A stretch of DNA of 64,000 nt from Sphaerolaimus hirsutus (GCA_964036195.1 OZ038451.1:31761927-31825926), one strand, 5' to 3'; shown: positions 39,601-54,411, counted from the stretch's first letter. Notes: generated from the sequence alone by a model not told the origin. A program made the numbers and translations.

Positions 39601-42600
39601 TTAACCATTCTTGGGAAAGGTGGTAGACATGCACCGTTGCGTAGCTGAGATTGTGCTCTATCAAAATCTACAAACGTTTTGGTGTGTTTACCATAGACAC
39701 TTTATACCTAAGAAACAAAAACGTGAATAAATGTCAATTCTGGCCGATTGTATCACGATTCACGCGTTAACCATTTGTGGGAAAGGTGGTAGACATGCAC
39801 CGTTGCATAGCTGATATTGTGCTCGATCAAAATCTTCAAACGTTTTGGTGTTTTTGCCATAGCCACTTTATACCTAAGAAACAAAAACGTGAATAAATGT
39901 CAGTTCTGGCCGATTGAATTATGATTCACGCCTTAACCGTTCTTGGGAAAGGTGGTAGACATGCACCATTGCATAGCTGAAATTGTGCTCTATCAAAATC
40001 TACAAACGTTTTGGTGTTTTCCATAGCCACTTTATACCTAAGAAACAAAAACGTGAATAAATGTCAATTCTGGTCGATTGAATCACAATTCACACCCTCA
40101 CCATTTGTGGGAAAGGTGGTAGACATGCACCGTTGCGTAGCTGAGATTGTGCTCTATCAAAATCTACAAACGTTTTGGTGTGTTTACCATAGCCACTTTA
40201 TACCTAAGAAACAAAAACGTGAATAAATGTCAATTCTGGCCGATTGTATCACAATTCACGCGTTAACCATTCTTGGGAAAGGTGGTAGACATGCACCGTT
40301 GCATAGCTGAGATTGTGCTCTATCAAAATTTACAAACGTTTTGGTGTGTTCACCATAGCCACTTTATACCTAAGAAACAAAAACGTGAATAAATGTCAAT
40401 TCTGGCCGATTGAATTATGATTCACGCCTTAACCGTTCTTGGGAAAGGTGGTAGACATGCACCATTGCATAGCTGAAATTGTGCTCTATCAAAATCTACA
40501 AACGTTTTGGTGTTTTCCATAGCCACTTTATACCTAAGAAACAAAAACGTGAATAAATGTCAATTCTGGCCGATTGAATCACGATTCACACATTAACCAT
40601 TCTTGGGAAAGGTGGTAGACATGCACCGTTGTGTAGCTGAGATTGTGCTCTATCAAAATCTACAAACGTTTTGGTGTGTTTTCCATAGCCACTTTATACC
40701 TAAGAAACAAAAACGTGAATAAATGTCAATTCTGGCCGATTGAATCACGATTCACGCCTTAACCATTCTTGGGAAAGGTGGTAGACATGCACCGTTGCGT
40801 AGCTGAGATTGTGCTCTATCAAAATCTACAAACGTTTTGGTGTGTTTACCATAGACACTTTATACCTAAGAAACAAAAACGTGAATAAATGTCAATTCTG
40901 GCCGATTGTATCACGATTCACGCGTTAACCATTTGTGGGAAAGGTGGTAGACATGCACCGTTGCATAGCTGATATTGTGCTCGATCAAAATCTTCAAACG
41001 TTTTGGTGTTTTTGCCATAGCCACTTTATACCTAAGAAACAAAAACGTGAATAAATGTCAGTTCTGGCCGATTGAATTATGATTCACGCCTTAACCGTTC
41101 TTGGGAAAGGTGGTAGACATGCACCATTGCATAGCTGAAATTGTGCTCTATCAAAATCTACAAACGTTTTGGTGTTTTCCATAGCCACTTTATACCTAAG
41201 AAACAAAAACGTGAATAAATGTCAATTCTGGTCGATTGAATCACAATTCACACCCTCACCATTTGTGGGAAAGGTGGTAGACATGCACCGTTGCGTAGCT
41301 GAGATTGTGCTCTATCAAAATCTACAAACGTTTTGGTGTGTTTACCATAGCCACTTTATACCTAAGAAACAAAAACGTGAATAAATGTCAATTCTGGCCG
41401 ATTGTATCACGATTCACGCGTTAACCATTCTTGGGAAAGGTGGTAGACATGCACCGTTGCATAGCTGAGATTGTGCTCTATCAAAATTTACAAACGTTTT
41501 GGTGTGTTCACCATAGCCACTTTATACCTAAGAAACAAAAACGTGAATAAATGTCAATTCTGGCCGATTGAATTATGATTCACGCCTTAACCGTTCTTGG
41601 GAAAGGTGGTAGACATGCACCATTGCATAGCTGAAATTGTGCTCTATCAAAATCTACAAACGTTTTGGTGTTTTCCATAGCCACTTTATACCTAAGAAAC
41701 AAAAACGTGAATAAATGTCAATTCTGGTCGATTGAATCACAATTCACACCCTCACCATTTGTGGGAAAGGTGGTAGACATGCACCGTTGCGTAGCTGAGA
41801 TTGTGCTCTATCAAAATCTACAAACGTTTTGGTGTGTTTACCATAGCCACTTTATACCTAAGAAACAAAAACGTGAATAAATGTCAATTCTGGCCGATTG
41901 TATCACGATTCACGCGTTAACCATTCTTGGGAAAGGTGGTAGACATGCACCGTTGCATAGCTGAGATTGTGCTCTATCAAAATTTACAAACGTTTTGGTG
42001 TGTTCACCATAGCCACTTTATACCTAAGAAACAAAAACGTGAATAAATGTCAATTCTGGCCGATTGAATCACGATTCACGCCTTAACCATTCTTGGGAAA
42101 GGTGGTAGACATGCACCGTTGCGTAGCTGAGATTGTGCTCTATCAAAATCTACAAACGTTTTGGTGTGTTTACCATAGCCACTTTATACCTAAGAAACAA
42201 AAACGTGAATAAATGTCAATTCTGGCCGATTGAATCACAATTCACGCCTTAACCATTTGTGGGAAAGGTGGTAGACATGCACCGTTGCATAGCTGATATT
42301 GTGCTCGATCAAAATCTTCAAACGTTTTGGTGTTTTTGCCATAGCCACTTTATACCTAAGAAACAAAAACGTGAATAAATGTCAGTTCTGGCCGATTGAA
42401 TTACGATTCACGCCTTAACCGTTATTGGGAAAGGTGGTAGACATGCACCATTGCATAGCTGAAATTGTGCTCTATCAAAATCTACAAACGTTTTGGTGTG
42501 TTTTCCATAGCCACTTTATACCTAAGAAACAAAAACGTGAATAAATGTCAATTCTGGCCGATTGAATCACGATTCACGCCTTAACCATTCTTGGGAAAGG

Positions 42601-42962
42601 TGGTAGACATGCACCGTTGCGTAGCTGAGATTGTGCTCTATCAAAATCTACAAACGTTTTGGTGTGTTTACCATAGACACTTTATACCTAAGAAACAAAA
42701 ACGTGAATAAATGTCAATTCTGGCCGATTGTATCACGATTCACGCGTTAACCATTTGTGGGAAAGGTGGTAGACATGCACCGTTGCATAGCTGATATTGT
42801 GCTCGATCAAAATCTTCAAACGTTTTGGTGTGTTTTCCATAGCCACTTTATACCTAAGAAACAAAAACGTGAATAAATGTCAGTTCTGGCCGATTGAATT
42901 ATGATTCACGCCTTAACCGTTCTTGGGAAAGGTGGTAGACATGCACCATTGCATAGCTGAAA

Positions 42963-45452
42963 TTGTGCTCTATCAAAATCTACAAACGTTTTGGTGTGTT
43001 TTCCATAGCCACTTTATACCTAAGAAACAAAAACGTGAATAAATGTCAATTCTGGTCGATTGAATCACAATTCACACCCTCACCATTTGTGGGAAAGGTG
43101 GTAGACATGCACCGTTGCGTAGCTGAGATTGTGCTCTATCAAAATCTACAAACGTTTTGGTGTGTTTACCATAGCCACTTTATACCTAAGAAACAAAAAC
43201 GTGAATAAATGTCAATTCTGGCCGATTGTATCACGATTCACGCGTTAACCATTCTTGGGAAAGGTGGTAGACATGCACCGTTGCATAGCTGAGATTGTGC
43301 TCTATCAAAATTTACAAACGTTTTGGTGTGTTCACCATAGCCTTTTTATACCTAAGAAACAAAAACGTGAATAAATGTCAATTCTGGCCGATTGAATCAC
43401 GATTCACGCCTTAACCATTCTTGGGAAAGGTGGTAGACATGCACCGTTGCGTAGCTGAGATTGTGCTCTATCAAAATCTACAAACGTTTTGGTGTGTTTA
43501 CCATAGACACTTTATACCTAAGAAACAAAAACGTGAATAAATGTCAATTCTGGCCGATTGTATCACGATTCACGCGTTAACCATTTGTGGGAAAGGTGGT
43601 AGACATGCACCGTTGCATAGCTGATATTGTGCTCGATCAAAATCTTCAAACGTTTTGGTGTGTTTTCCATAGCCACTTTATACCTAAGAAACAAAAACGT
43701 GAATAAATGTCAGTTCTGGCCGATTGAATTATGATTCACGCCTTAACCGTTCTTGGGAAAGGTGGTAGACATGCACCATTGCATAGCTGAAATTGTGCTC
43801 TATCAAAATCTACAAACGTTTTGGTGTGTTTTCCATAGCCACTTTATACCTAAGAAACAAAAACGTGAATAAATGTCAATTCTGGTCGATTGAATCACAA
43901 TTCACACCCTCACCATTTGTGGGAAAGGTGGTAGACATGCACCGTTGCGTAGCTGAGATTGTGCTCTATCAAAATCTACAAACGTTTTGGTGTGTTTACC
44001 ATAGCCACTTTATACCTAAGAAACAAAAACGTGAATAAATGTCAATTCTGGCCGATTGTATCACGATTCACGCGTTAACCATTCTTGGGAAAGGTGGTAG
44101 ACATGCACCGTTGCATAGCTGAGATTGTGCTCTATCAAAATTTACAAACGTTTTGGTGTGTTCACCATAGCCACTTTATACCTAAGAAACAAAAACGTGA
44201 ATAAATGTCAATTCTGGCCGATTGAATCACGATTCACGCCTTAACCATTCTTGGGAAAGGTGGTAGACATGCACCGTTGCGTAGCTGAGATTGTGCTCTA
44301 TCAAAATCTACAAACGTTTTGGTGTGTTTACCATAGCCACTTTATACCTAAGAAACAAAAACGTGAATAAATGTCAATTCTGGCCGATTGAATCACAATT
44401 CACGCCTTAACCATTTGTGGGAAAGGTGGTAGACATGCACCGTTGCATAGCTGATATTGTGCTCGATCAAAATCTTCAAACGTTTTGGTGTTTTTGCCAT
44501 AGCCACTTTATACCTAAGAAACAAAAACGTGAATAAATGTCAGTTCTGGCCGATTGAATTACAATTCACGCCTTAACCGTTCTTGGGAAAGGTGGTAGAC
44601 ATGCACCATTGCATAGCTGAAATTGTGCTCTATCAAAATCTACAAACGTTTTGGTGTGTTTTCCATAGCCACTTTATACCTAAGAAACAAAAACGTGAAT
44701 AAATGTCAATTCTGGTCGATTGAATCACAATTCACACCCTCACCATTTGTGGGAAAGGTGGTAGACATGCACCGTTGCGTAGCTGAGATTGTGCTCTATC
44801 AAAATCTACAAACGTTTTGGTGTGTTTACCATAGCCACTTTATACCTAAGAAACAAAAACGTGAATAAATGTCAATTCTGGCCGATTGTATCACGATTCA
44901 CGCGTTAACCATTCTTGGGAAAGGTGGTAGACATGCACCGTTGCATAGCTGAGATTGTGCTCTATCAAAATTTACAAACGTTTTGGTGTGTTCACCATAG
45001 CCACTTTATACCTAAGAAACAAAAACGTGAATAAATGTCAATTCTGGCCGATTGAATCACGATTCACGCCTTAACCATTCTTGGGAAAGGTGGTAGACAT
45101 GCACCGTTGCGTAGCTGAGATTGTGCTCTATCAAAATCTACAAACGTTTTGGTGTGTTTACCATAGCCACTTTATACCTAAGAAACAAAAACGTGAATAA
45201 ATGTCAATTCTGGCCGATTGAATCACAATTCACGCCTTAACCATTTGTGGGAAAGGTGGTAGACATGCACCGTTGCATAGCTGATATTGTGCTCGATCAA
45301 AATCTTCAAACGTTTTGGTGTTTTTGCCATAGCCACTTTATACCTAAGAAACAAAAACGTGAATAAATGTCAGTTCTGGCCGATTGAATTACGATTCACG
45401 CCTTAACCGTTCTTGGGAAAGGTGGTAGACATGCACCATTGCATAGCTGAAA
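42963..45452 (+). repeat. Three successive 830-bp (5-monomer) higher-order units
   Basis: Units start at 42963, 43793 and 44623, exactly 830 bp apart, in the order type 1, 2, 3, 4, 5. The first two carry the GTGTGTTTTCC form of type 4 and GAATTATGATTC in type 5 at their left edges. The third boundary has the GTGTTTTTGCC form and GAATTACAATTC, so two sub-versions of the unit are interleaved. One private change is visible, CATAGCCTTTTTATACC near 43335. Confidence 0.9.
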
Positions 45453-48274
45453 TTGTGCTCTATCAAAATCTACAAACGTTTTGGTGTGTTTTCCATAGCC
45501 ACTTTATACCTAAGAAACAAAAACGTGAATAAATGTCAATTTTGGCCGATTGAATGATGATTCACGCCTTAACCATTTGTGGGAAAGGTGGTAGACATGC
45601 ACCATTGCGTAGCTGAGATTGTGCTCTATCAAAATCTACAAACGTTTTGGTGTGTTTGCCATAGCCACTTTATACCTAAGAAACAAAAACGTGAATAAAT
45701 GTCAATTCTGGTTGATTGAATCACAATTCACGCCTTAACCATTTGTGGGAAAGGTGGTAGACATGCACCGTTGCGTAGCTGAGATTGTGCTCTATCAAAA
45801 TCTACAAACGTTTTGGTGTGTTTACCATAGCCACTTTATACCTAAGAAACAAAAATGTGAATAAATGTCAATTCTGGCCGATTGAATCACAATTCACGCC
45901 TTAACCATTTGTGGGAAAGGTGGTAGACATGCACCGTTGCATAGCTGATATTGTGCTCGATCAAAATCTTCAAACGTTTTAGTGTTTTTGCCATAGCCAC
46001 TTTATACCTAAGAAACAAAAACGTGAATAAATGTCAGTTCTGGCCGATTGAATTACGATTCACGCCTTAACCGTTCTTGGGAAAGGTGGTAGACATGCAC
46101 CATTGCATAGCTGAAATTGTGCTCTATCAAAATCTACAAACGTTTTGGTGTGTTTTCCATAGCCACTTTATACCTAAGAAACAAAAACGTGAATAAATGT
46201 CAATTCTGGCCGATTGAATCACGATTCACGCCTTAACCATTCTTGGGAAAGGTGGTAGACATGCACCGTTGCGTAGCTGAGATTGTGCTCTATCAAAATC
46301 TACAAACGTTTTGGTGTGTTTACCATAGACACTTTATACCTAAGAAACAAAAACGTGAATAAATGTCAATTCTGGCCGATTGTATCACGATTCACGCGTT
46401 AACCATTTGTGGGAAAGGTGGTAGACATGCACCGTTGCATAGCTGATATTGTGCTCGATCAAAATCTTCAAACGTTTTGGTGTTTTTGCCATAGCCACTT
46501 TATACCTAAGAAACAAAAACGTGAATAAATGTCAGTTCTGGCCGATTGAATTATGATTCACGCCTTAACCGTTCTTGGGAAAGGTGGTAGACATGCACCA
46601 TTGCATAGCTGAAATTGTGCTCTATCAAAATCTACAAACGTTTTGGTGTGTTTTCCATAGCCACTTTATACCTAAGAAACAAAAACGTGAATAAATGTCA
46701 ATTCTGGTCGATTGAATCACAATTCACACCCTCACCATTTGTGGGAAAGGTGGTAGACATGCACCGTTGCGTAGCTGAGATTGTGCTCTATCAAAATCTA
46801 CAAACGTTTTGGTGTGTTTACCATAGCCACTTTATACCTAAGAAACAAAAACGTGAATAAATGTCAATTCTGGCCGATTGTATCACGATTCACGCGTTAA
46901 CCATTCTTGGGAAAGGTGGTAGACATGCACCGTTGCATAGCTGAGATTGTGCTCTATCAAAATCTACAAACGTTTTGGTGTGTTCACCATAGCCACTTTA
47001 TACCTAAGAAACAAAAACGTGAATAAATGTCAATTCTGGCCGATTGAATCACGATTCACGCCTTAACCATTCTTGGGAAAGGTGGTAGACATGCACCGTT
47101 GCGTAGCTGAGATTGTGCTCTATCAAAATCTACAAACGTTTTGGTGTGTTTACCATAGCCACTTTATACCTAAGAAACAAAAACGTGAATAAATGTCAAT
47201 TCTGGCCGATTGAATCACAATTCACGCCTTAACCATTTGTGGGAAAGGTGGTAGACATGCACCGTTGCATAGCTGATATTGTGCTCGATCAAAATCTTCA
47301 AACGTTTTGGTGTTTTTGCCATAGCCACTTTATACCTAAGAAACAAAAACGTGAATAAATGTCAGTTCTGGCCGATTGAATTACGATTCACACCTTAACC
47401 GTTCTTGGGAAAGGTGGTAGACATGCACCATTGCATAGCTGAAATTGTGCTCTATCAAAATCTACAAACGTTTTGGTGTGTTTTCCATAGCCACTTTATA
47501 CCTAAGAAACAAAAACGTGAATAAATGTCAATTTTGGCCGATTGAATGATGATTCACGCCTTAACCATTTGTGGGAAAGGTGGTAGACATGCACCGTTGC
47601 ATAGCTGATATTGTGCTCGATCAAAATCTTCAAACGTTTTGGTGTTTTTGCCATAGCCACTTTATACCTAAGAAACAAAAACGTGAATAAATGTCAGTTC
47701 TGGCCGATTGAATTACGATTCACGCCTTAACCGTTCTTGGGAAAGGTGGTAGACATGCACCATTGCATAGCTGAAATTGTGCTCTATCAAAATCTACAAA
47801 CGTTTTGGTGTGTTTTCCATAGCCACTTTATACCTAAGAAACAAAAACGTGAATAAATGTCAATTCTGGCCGATTGAATCACGATTCACGCCTTAACCAT
47901 TCTTGGGAAAGGTGGTAGACATGCACCGTTGCGTAGCTGAGATTGTGCTCTATCAAAATCTACAAACGTTTTGGTGTGTTTACCATAGACACTTTATACC
48001 TAAGAAACAAAAACGTGAATAAATGTCAATTCTGGCCGATTGTATCACGATTCACGCGTTAACCATTTGTGGGAAAGGTGGTAGACATGCACCGTTGCAT
48101 AGCTGATATTGTGCTCGATCAAAATCTTCAAACGTTTTGGTGTTTTTGCCATAGCCACTTTATACCTAAGAAACAAAAACGTGAATAAATGTCAGTTCTG
48201 GCCGATTCAATTATGATTCACGCCTTAACCGTTCTTGGGAAAGGTGGTAGACATGCACCATTGCATAGCTGAAA

Positions 48275-50598
48275 TTGTGCTCTATCAAAATCTACAAACG
48301 TTTTGGTGTGTTTTCCATAGCCACTTTATACCTAAGAAACAAAAACGTGAATAAATGTCAATTCTGGTCGATTGAATCACAATTCACACCCTCACCATTT
48401 GTGGGAAAGGTGGTAGACATGCACCGTTGCGTAGCTGAGATTGTGCTCTATCAAAATCTACAAACGTTTTGGTGTGTTTACCATAGCCACTTTATACCTA
48501 AGAAACAAAAACGTGAATAAATGTCAATTCTGGCCGATTGTATCACGATTCACGCGTTAACCATTCTTGGGAAAGGTGGTAGACATGCACCGTTGCATAG
48601 CTGAGATTGTGCTCTATCAAAATCTACAAACGTTTTGGTGTGTTCACCATAGCCACTTTATACCTAAGAAACAAAAACGTGAATAAATGTCAATTCTGGC
48701 CGATTGAATCACGATTCACGCCTTAACCATTCTTGGGAAAGGTGGTAGACATGCACCGTTGCGTAGCTGAGATTGTGCTCTATCAAAATCTACAAACGTT
48801 TTGGTGTGTTTACCATAGCCACTTTATACCTAAGAAACAAAAACGTGAATAAATGTCAATTCTGGCCGATTGAATCACAATTCACGCCTTAACCATTTGT
48901 GGGAAAGGTGGTAGACATGCACCGTTGCATAGCTGATATTGTGCTCGATCAAAATCTTCAAACGTTTTGGTGTTTTTGCCATAGCCACTTTATACCTAAG
49001 AAACAAAAACGTGAATAAATGTCAGTTCTGGCCGATTGAATTACGATTCACACCTTAACCGTTCTTGGGAAAGGTGGTAGACATGCACCATTGCATAGCT
49101 GAAATTGTGCTCTATCAAAATCTACAAACGTTTTGGTGTGTTTTCCATAGCCACTTTATACCTAAGAAACAAAAACGTGAATAAATGTCAATTTTGGCCG
49201 ATTGAATGATGATTCACGCCTTAACCATTTGTGGGAAAGGTGGTAGACATGCACCGTTGCATAGCTGATATTGTGCTCGATCAAAATCTTCAAACGTTTT
49301 GGTGTTTTTGCCATAGCCACTTTATACCTAAGAAACAAAAACGTGAATAAATGTCAGTTCTGGCCGATTGAATTATGATTCACGCCTTAACCGTTCTTGG
49401 GAAAGGTGGTAGACATGCACCATTGCATAGCTGAAATTGTGCTCTATCAAAATCTACAAACGTTTTGGTGTATTTTCCATAGCCACTTTATACCTAAGAA
49501 ACAAAAACGTGAATAAATGTCAATTCTGGTCGATTGAATCACAATTCACACCCTCACCATTTGTGGGAAAGGTGGTAGACATGCACCGTTGCGTAGCTGA
49601 GATTGTGCTCTATCAAAATCTACAAACGTTTTGGTGTGTTTACCATAGCCACTTTATACCTAAGAAACAAAAACGTGAATAAATGTCAATTCTGGCCGAT
49701 TGTATCACGATTCACGCATTAACCATTCTTGAGAAAGGTGGTAGACATGCACCGTTGCATAGCTGAGATTGTGCTCTATCAAAATCTACAAACGTTTTGG
49801 TGTGTTCACCATAGCCACTTTATACCTAAGAAACAAAAACGTGAATAAATGTCAATTCTGGCCGATTGAATCACGATTCACGCCTTAACCATTCTTGGGA
49901 AAGGTGGTAGACATGCACCGTTGCGTAGCTGAGATTGTGCTCTATCAAAATCTACAAACGTTTTGGTGTGTTTACCATAGCCACTTTATACCTAAGAAAC
50001 AAAAACGTGAATAAATGTCAATTCTGGCCGATTGAATCACAATCCACGCCTTAACCATTTGTGGGAAAGGTGGTAGACATGCACCGTTGCATAGCTGATA
50101 TTGTGCTCGATCAAAATCTTCAAACGTTTTGGTGTTTTTGCCATAGCCACTTTATACCTAAGAAACAAAAACGTGAATAAATGTCAGTTCTGGCCGATTG
50201 AATTACGATTCACGCCTTAACCGTTCTTGGGAAAGGTGGTAGACATGCACCATTGCATAGCTGAAATTGTGCTCTATCAAAATCTACAAACGTTTTGGTG
50301 TGTTTTCCATAGCCACTTTATACCTAAGAAACAAAAACGTGAATAAATGTCAATTTTGGCCGATTGAATGATGATTCACGTGTTAACCATTTGTGGGAAA
50401 GGTGGTAGACATGCACCGTTGCATAGCTGATATTGTGCTCGATCAAAATCTTCAAACGTTTTGGTGTTTTTGCCATAGCCACTTTATACCTAAGAAACAA
50501 AAACGTGAATAAATGTCAGTTCTGGCCGATTGAATTATGATTCACGCCTTAACCGTTCTTGGGAAAGGTGGTAGACATGCACCATTGCATAGCTGAAA
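48275..50598 (+). repeat. Two successive 1162-bp (7-monomer) higher-order units
   Basis: Units start at 48275 and 49437, and a third begins at 50599. Each has the 5-monomer order followed by two more monomers, GAATTACGATTCACACC (type-5-like) and CAATTTTGGCC with GAATGATGATTC, before the type 5 GAATTATGATTC monomer closes the unit. The seven-monomer unit thus looks like the five-monomer unit with a two-monomer insertion. The two are near identical apart from scattered changes such as TGTATTTTCC near 49470 and CTTGAGAAAGG near 49729. Confidence 0.88.
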
Positions 50599-53500
50599 TT
50601 GTGCTCTATCAAAATCTACAAACGTTTTGGTGTGTTTTCCATTGCCACTTTATACCTAAGAAACAAAAACGTGAATAAATGTCAATTCTGGTCGATTGAA
50701 TCACAATTCACACCCTCACCATTTGTGGGAAAGGTGGTAGACATGCACCGTTGCTTAGCTGAGATTGTGCTCTATCAAAATCTTCAAACGTTTTGGTGTT
50801 TTTGCCATAGCCACTTTATACCTAAGAAACAAAAATGTGAATAAATGTCAGTTCTGGCCGATTGAATTACGATTCACGCCTTAACCGTTCTTGGGAAAGG
50901 TGGTAGACATGCACCATTGCATAGCTGAAATTGTGCTCTATCAAAATCTACAAACGTTTTGGTGTGTTTTCCATAGCCACTTTATACCTAAGAAACAAAA
51001 ACGTGAATAAATGTCAATTCTGGCCGATTGAATCACGATTCACGCCTTAACCATTCTTGGGAAAGGTGGTAGACATGCACCGTTGCGTAGCTGAGATTGT
51101 GCTCTATCAAAATCTACAAACGTTTTGGTGTGTTTACCATAGACACTTTATACCTAAGAAACAAAAACGTGAATAAATGTCAATTCTGGCCGATTGTATC
51201 ACGATTTACGCGTTAACCATTCTTGGGAAAGGTGGTAGACATGCACCGTTGCATAGCTGAGATTGTGCTCTATCAAAATCTACAAACGTTTTGGTGTGTT
51301 CACCATAGCCACTTTATACCTAAGAAACAAAAACGTGAATAAATGTCAATTCTGGCCGATTGAATCACGATTCACGCCTTAACCATTCTTGGGAAAGGTG
51401 GTAGACATGCACCGTTGCGTAGCTGAGATTGTGCTCTATCAAAATCTACAAACGTTTTGGTGTGTTTACCATAGCCACTTTATACCTAAGAAACAAAAAT
51501 GTGAATAAATGTCAATTCTGGCCGATTGAATCACAATTCACGCCTTAACCATTTGTGGGAAAGGTGGTAGACATGCACCATTGCATAGCTGAAATTGTGC
51601 TCTATCAAAATCTACAAACGTTTTGGTGTGTTCACCATAGCCACTTTATACCTAAGAAACAAAAACGTGAATAAATGTCAATTCTGGCCGATTGAATCAC
51701 AATTCACGCCTTAACCATTTGTGGGAAAGGTGGTAGACATGCACCGTTGCATAGCTGATATTGTGCTCGATCAAAATCTTCAAACGTTTTGGTGTTTTTG
51801 CCATAGCCACTTTATACCTAAGAAACAAAAACGTGAATAAATGTCAGTTCTGGCCGATTGAATTACGATTCACGCCTTAACCGTTCTTGGGAAAGGTGGT
51901 AGACATGCACCATTGCATAGCTGAAATTGTGCTCTATCAAAATCTACAAACGTTTTGGTGTGTTTTCCATAGCCACTTTATACCTAAGAAACAAAAACGT
52001 GAATAAATGTCAATTTTGGCCGATTGAATGATGATTCACGCGTTAACCATTTGTGGGAAAGGTGGTAGACATGCACCGTTGCATAGCTGATATTGTGCTC
52101 GATCAAAATCTTCAAACGTTTTGGTGTTTTTGCCATAGCCACTTTATACCTAAGAAACAAAAACGTGAATAAATGTCAGTTCTGGCCGATTGAATTATGA
52201 TTCACGCCTTAACCGTTCTTGGGAAAGGTGGTAGACATGCACCATTGCATAGCTGAAATTGTGCTCTATCAAAATCTACAAACGTTTTGGTGTGTTTTCC
52301 ATTGCCACTTTATACCTAAGAAACAAAAACGTGAATAAATGTCAATTCTGGTCGATTGAATCACAATTCACACCCTCACCATTTGTGGGAAAGGTGGTAG
52401 ACATGCACCGTTGCTTAGCTGAGATTGTGCTCTATCAAAATCTACAAACGTTTTGGTGTGTTTACCATAGCCACTTTATACCTAAGAAACAAAAATGTGA
52501 ATAAATGTCAATTCTGGCCGATTGTATCATGATTCACGCGTTAACCATTCTTGGGAAAGGTGGTAGACATGCACCGTTGCATAGCTGAGATTGTGCTCTA
52601 TCAAAATCTACAAACGTTTTGGTGTGTTCACCATAGCCACTTTATACCTAAGAAACAAAAACGTGAATAAATGTCAATTCTGGCCGATTGAATCACAATT
52701 CACGCCTTAACCATTTGTGGGAAAGGTGGTAGACATGCACCGTTGCATAGCTGATATTGTGCTCGATCAAAATCTTCAAACGTTTTGGTGTTTTTGCCAT
52801 AGCCACTTTATACCTAAGAAACAAAAACGTGAATAAATGTCAATTCTGGCCGATTGTATCACGATTTACGCGTTAACCATTCTTGGGAAAGGTGGTAGAC
52901 ATGCACCGTTGCATAGCTGAGATTGTGCTCTATCAAAATCTACAAACGTTTTGGTGTGTTCACCATAGCCACTTTATACCTAAGAAACAAAAACGTGAAT
53001 AAATGTCAATTCTGGCCGATTGAATCACGATTCACGCCTTAACCATTCTTGGGAAAGGTGGTAGACATGCACCGTTGCGTAGCTGAGATTGTGCTCTATC
53101 AAAATCTACAAACGTTTTGGTGTGTTTACCATAGCCACTTTATACCTAAGAAACAAAAATGTGAATAAATGTCAATTCTGGCCGATTGAATCACAATTCA
53201 CGCCTTAACCATTTGTGGGAAAGGTGGTAGACATGCACCGTTGCATAGCTGATATTGTGCTCGATCAAAATCTTCAAACGTTTTGGTGTTTTTGCCATAG
53301 CCACTTTATACCTAAGAAACAAAAACGTGAATAAATGTCAGTTCTGGCCGATTGAATTACGATTCACGCCTTAACCGTTCTTGGGAAAGGTGGTAGACAT
53401 GCACCATTGCATAGCTGAAATTGTGCTCTATCAAAATCTACAAACGTTTTGGTGTGTTTTCCATAGCCACTTTATACCTAAGAAACAAAAACGTGAATAA

Positions 53501-54141
53501 ATGTCAATTTTGGCCGATTGAATGATGATTCACGCCTTAACCATTTGTGGGAAAGGTGGTAGACATGCACCATTGCGTAGCTGAGATTGTGCTCTATCAA
53601 AATCTACAAACGTTTTGGTGTGTTTGCCATAGCCACTTTATACCTAAGAAACAAAAACGTGAATAAATGTCAATTCTGGTCGATTGAATCACAATTCACA
53701 CCTTAACCATTTGTGGGAAAGGTGGTAGACATGCACCGTTGCGTAGCTGAGATGGTGCTCTATCAAAATCTACAAACGTTTTGGTGTGTTTACCATGGCC
53801 ACTTTATACCTAAGAAACAAAAACGTGAATAAATGTCAATTCTGGCCGATTGTATCACGATTCACGCGTTAACCATTCTTGGGAAAGGTGGTAGACATGC
53901 ACCGTTGCATAGCTGAGATTGTGCTCTATCAAAATCTACAAACGTTTTGGTGTGTTCACCATAGCCACTTTATACCTAAGAAACTAAAACGTGAATAATT
54001 GTCAATTCTGGCCAATTGAATCACGATTCACGCCTTAACCATTCTTGGGAAAGGTGGTAGACATGCACTGTTGCGTAGCTGAGATTGTGCTCTATCAAAA
54101 TCTACAAACGTTTTGGTGTGTTTACCATAGCCACTTTATAC

Positions 54142-54146
54142 CTAAG
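54142..54146 (+). repeat. Left target-site duplication CTAAG of the LTR element
   Basis: The satellite reads TATACCTAAG and stops here, and the element follows with TGTGCTGACC. The same five bases reopen the satellite at 63021-63025. Five bases is the usual duplication size for BEL/Pao integration. Confidence 0.93.
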
Positions 54147-54411
54147 TGTGCTGACCGTAGCAAAATGGATGGATAAAGAAATACAGAGAATTGATAATTA
54201 GGCTCATATTCGCACATTTACTTATTTGCACTAATTTACCTTTCATGCACCATATTAACTTACCGCAAATTGTATTTCCTACACTTATTACGTCTCCATG
54301 GAGAATATTCGATTAGGAAAGTGTTCTATAAGTTATTGATAGATTTATGTGGAATGTTTAGGTTAAAAGGTCAAATATGTTATTATTAGGTGTATTAACA
54401 TAATATTAGGC
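54147..54411 (+). repeat. Left LTR (recognisable portion)
   Basis: This stretch starts TGTGCTGACCGTAGC and matches 61718-61982 base for base except at two positions (ATTCGC against ATTTGC, CGTCTCC against CGTATCC). The match is what defines it as an LTR. It is much shorter than the right-hand copy. Confidence 0.9.

Larger units (their letters stand above)
30601..54146 (+). repeat. Higher-order satellite array of 5- and 7-monomer units
   Basis: This block has about 142 monomers in a regular order of recognisable types. (1) GGTCGATTGAATCACAATTC with ACACCCTCACC. (2) GATTGTATCACGATTC with GCGTTAACC, often AAAATTTAC and GTTCACC. (3) GATTGAATCACGATTC with GCCTTAACC. (4) TGATATTGTGCTCGATC with CTTCAAACG. 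(5) CAGTTCTGGCC with GAATTATGATTC, ACCGTTC and GCTGAAATTG. The type 1 mark recurs at multiples of 166: 830 bp apart at 33511/34341 and 42963/43793/44623, and 1162 bp apart at 48275/49437/50599. The longer unit adds a second type-5-like monomer and a TTTTGGCC/GAATGATGATTC monomer. No gene is visible. Confidence 0.95.

Noticed and set aside
1-54146. CRISPR-like regular spacing of repeats
   Set aside because: The whole 166-bp unit is repeated, with no unique spacers between short repeats and no cas genes. It is a eukaryotic satellite.
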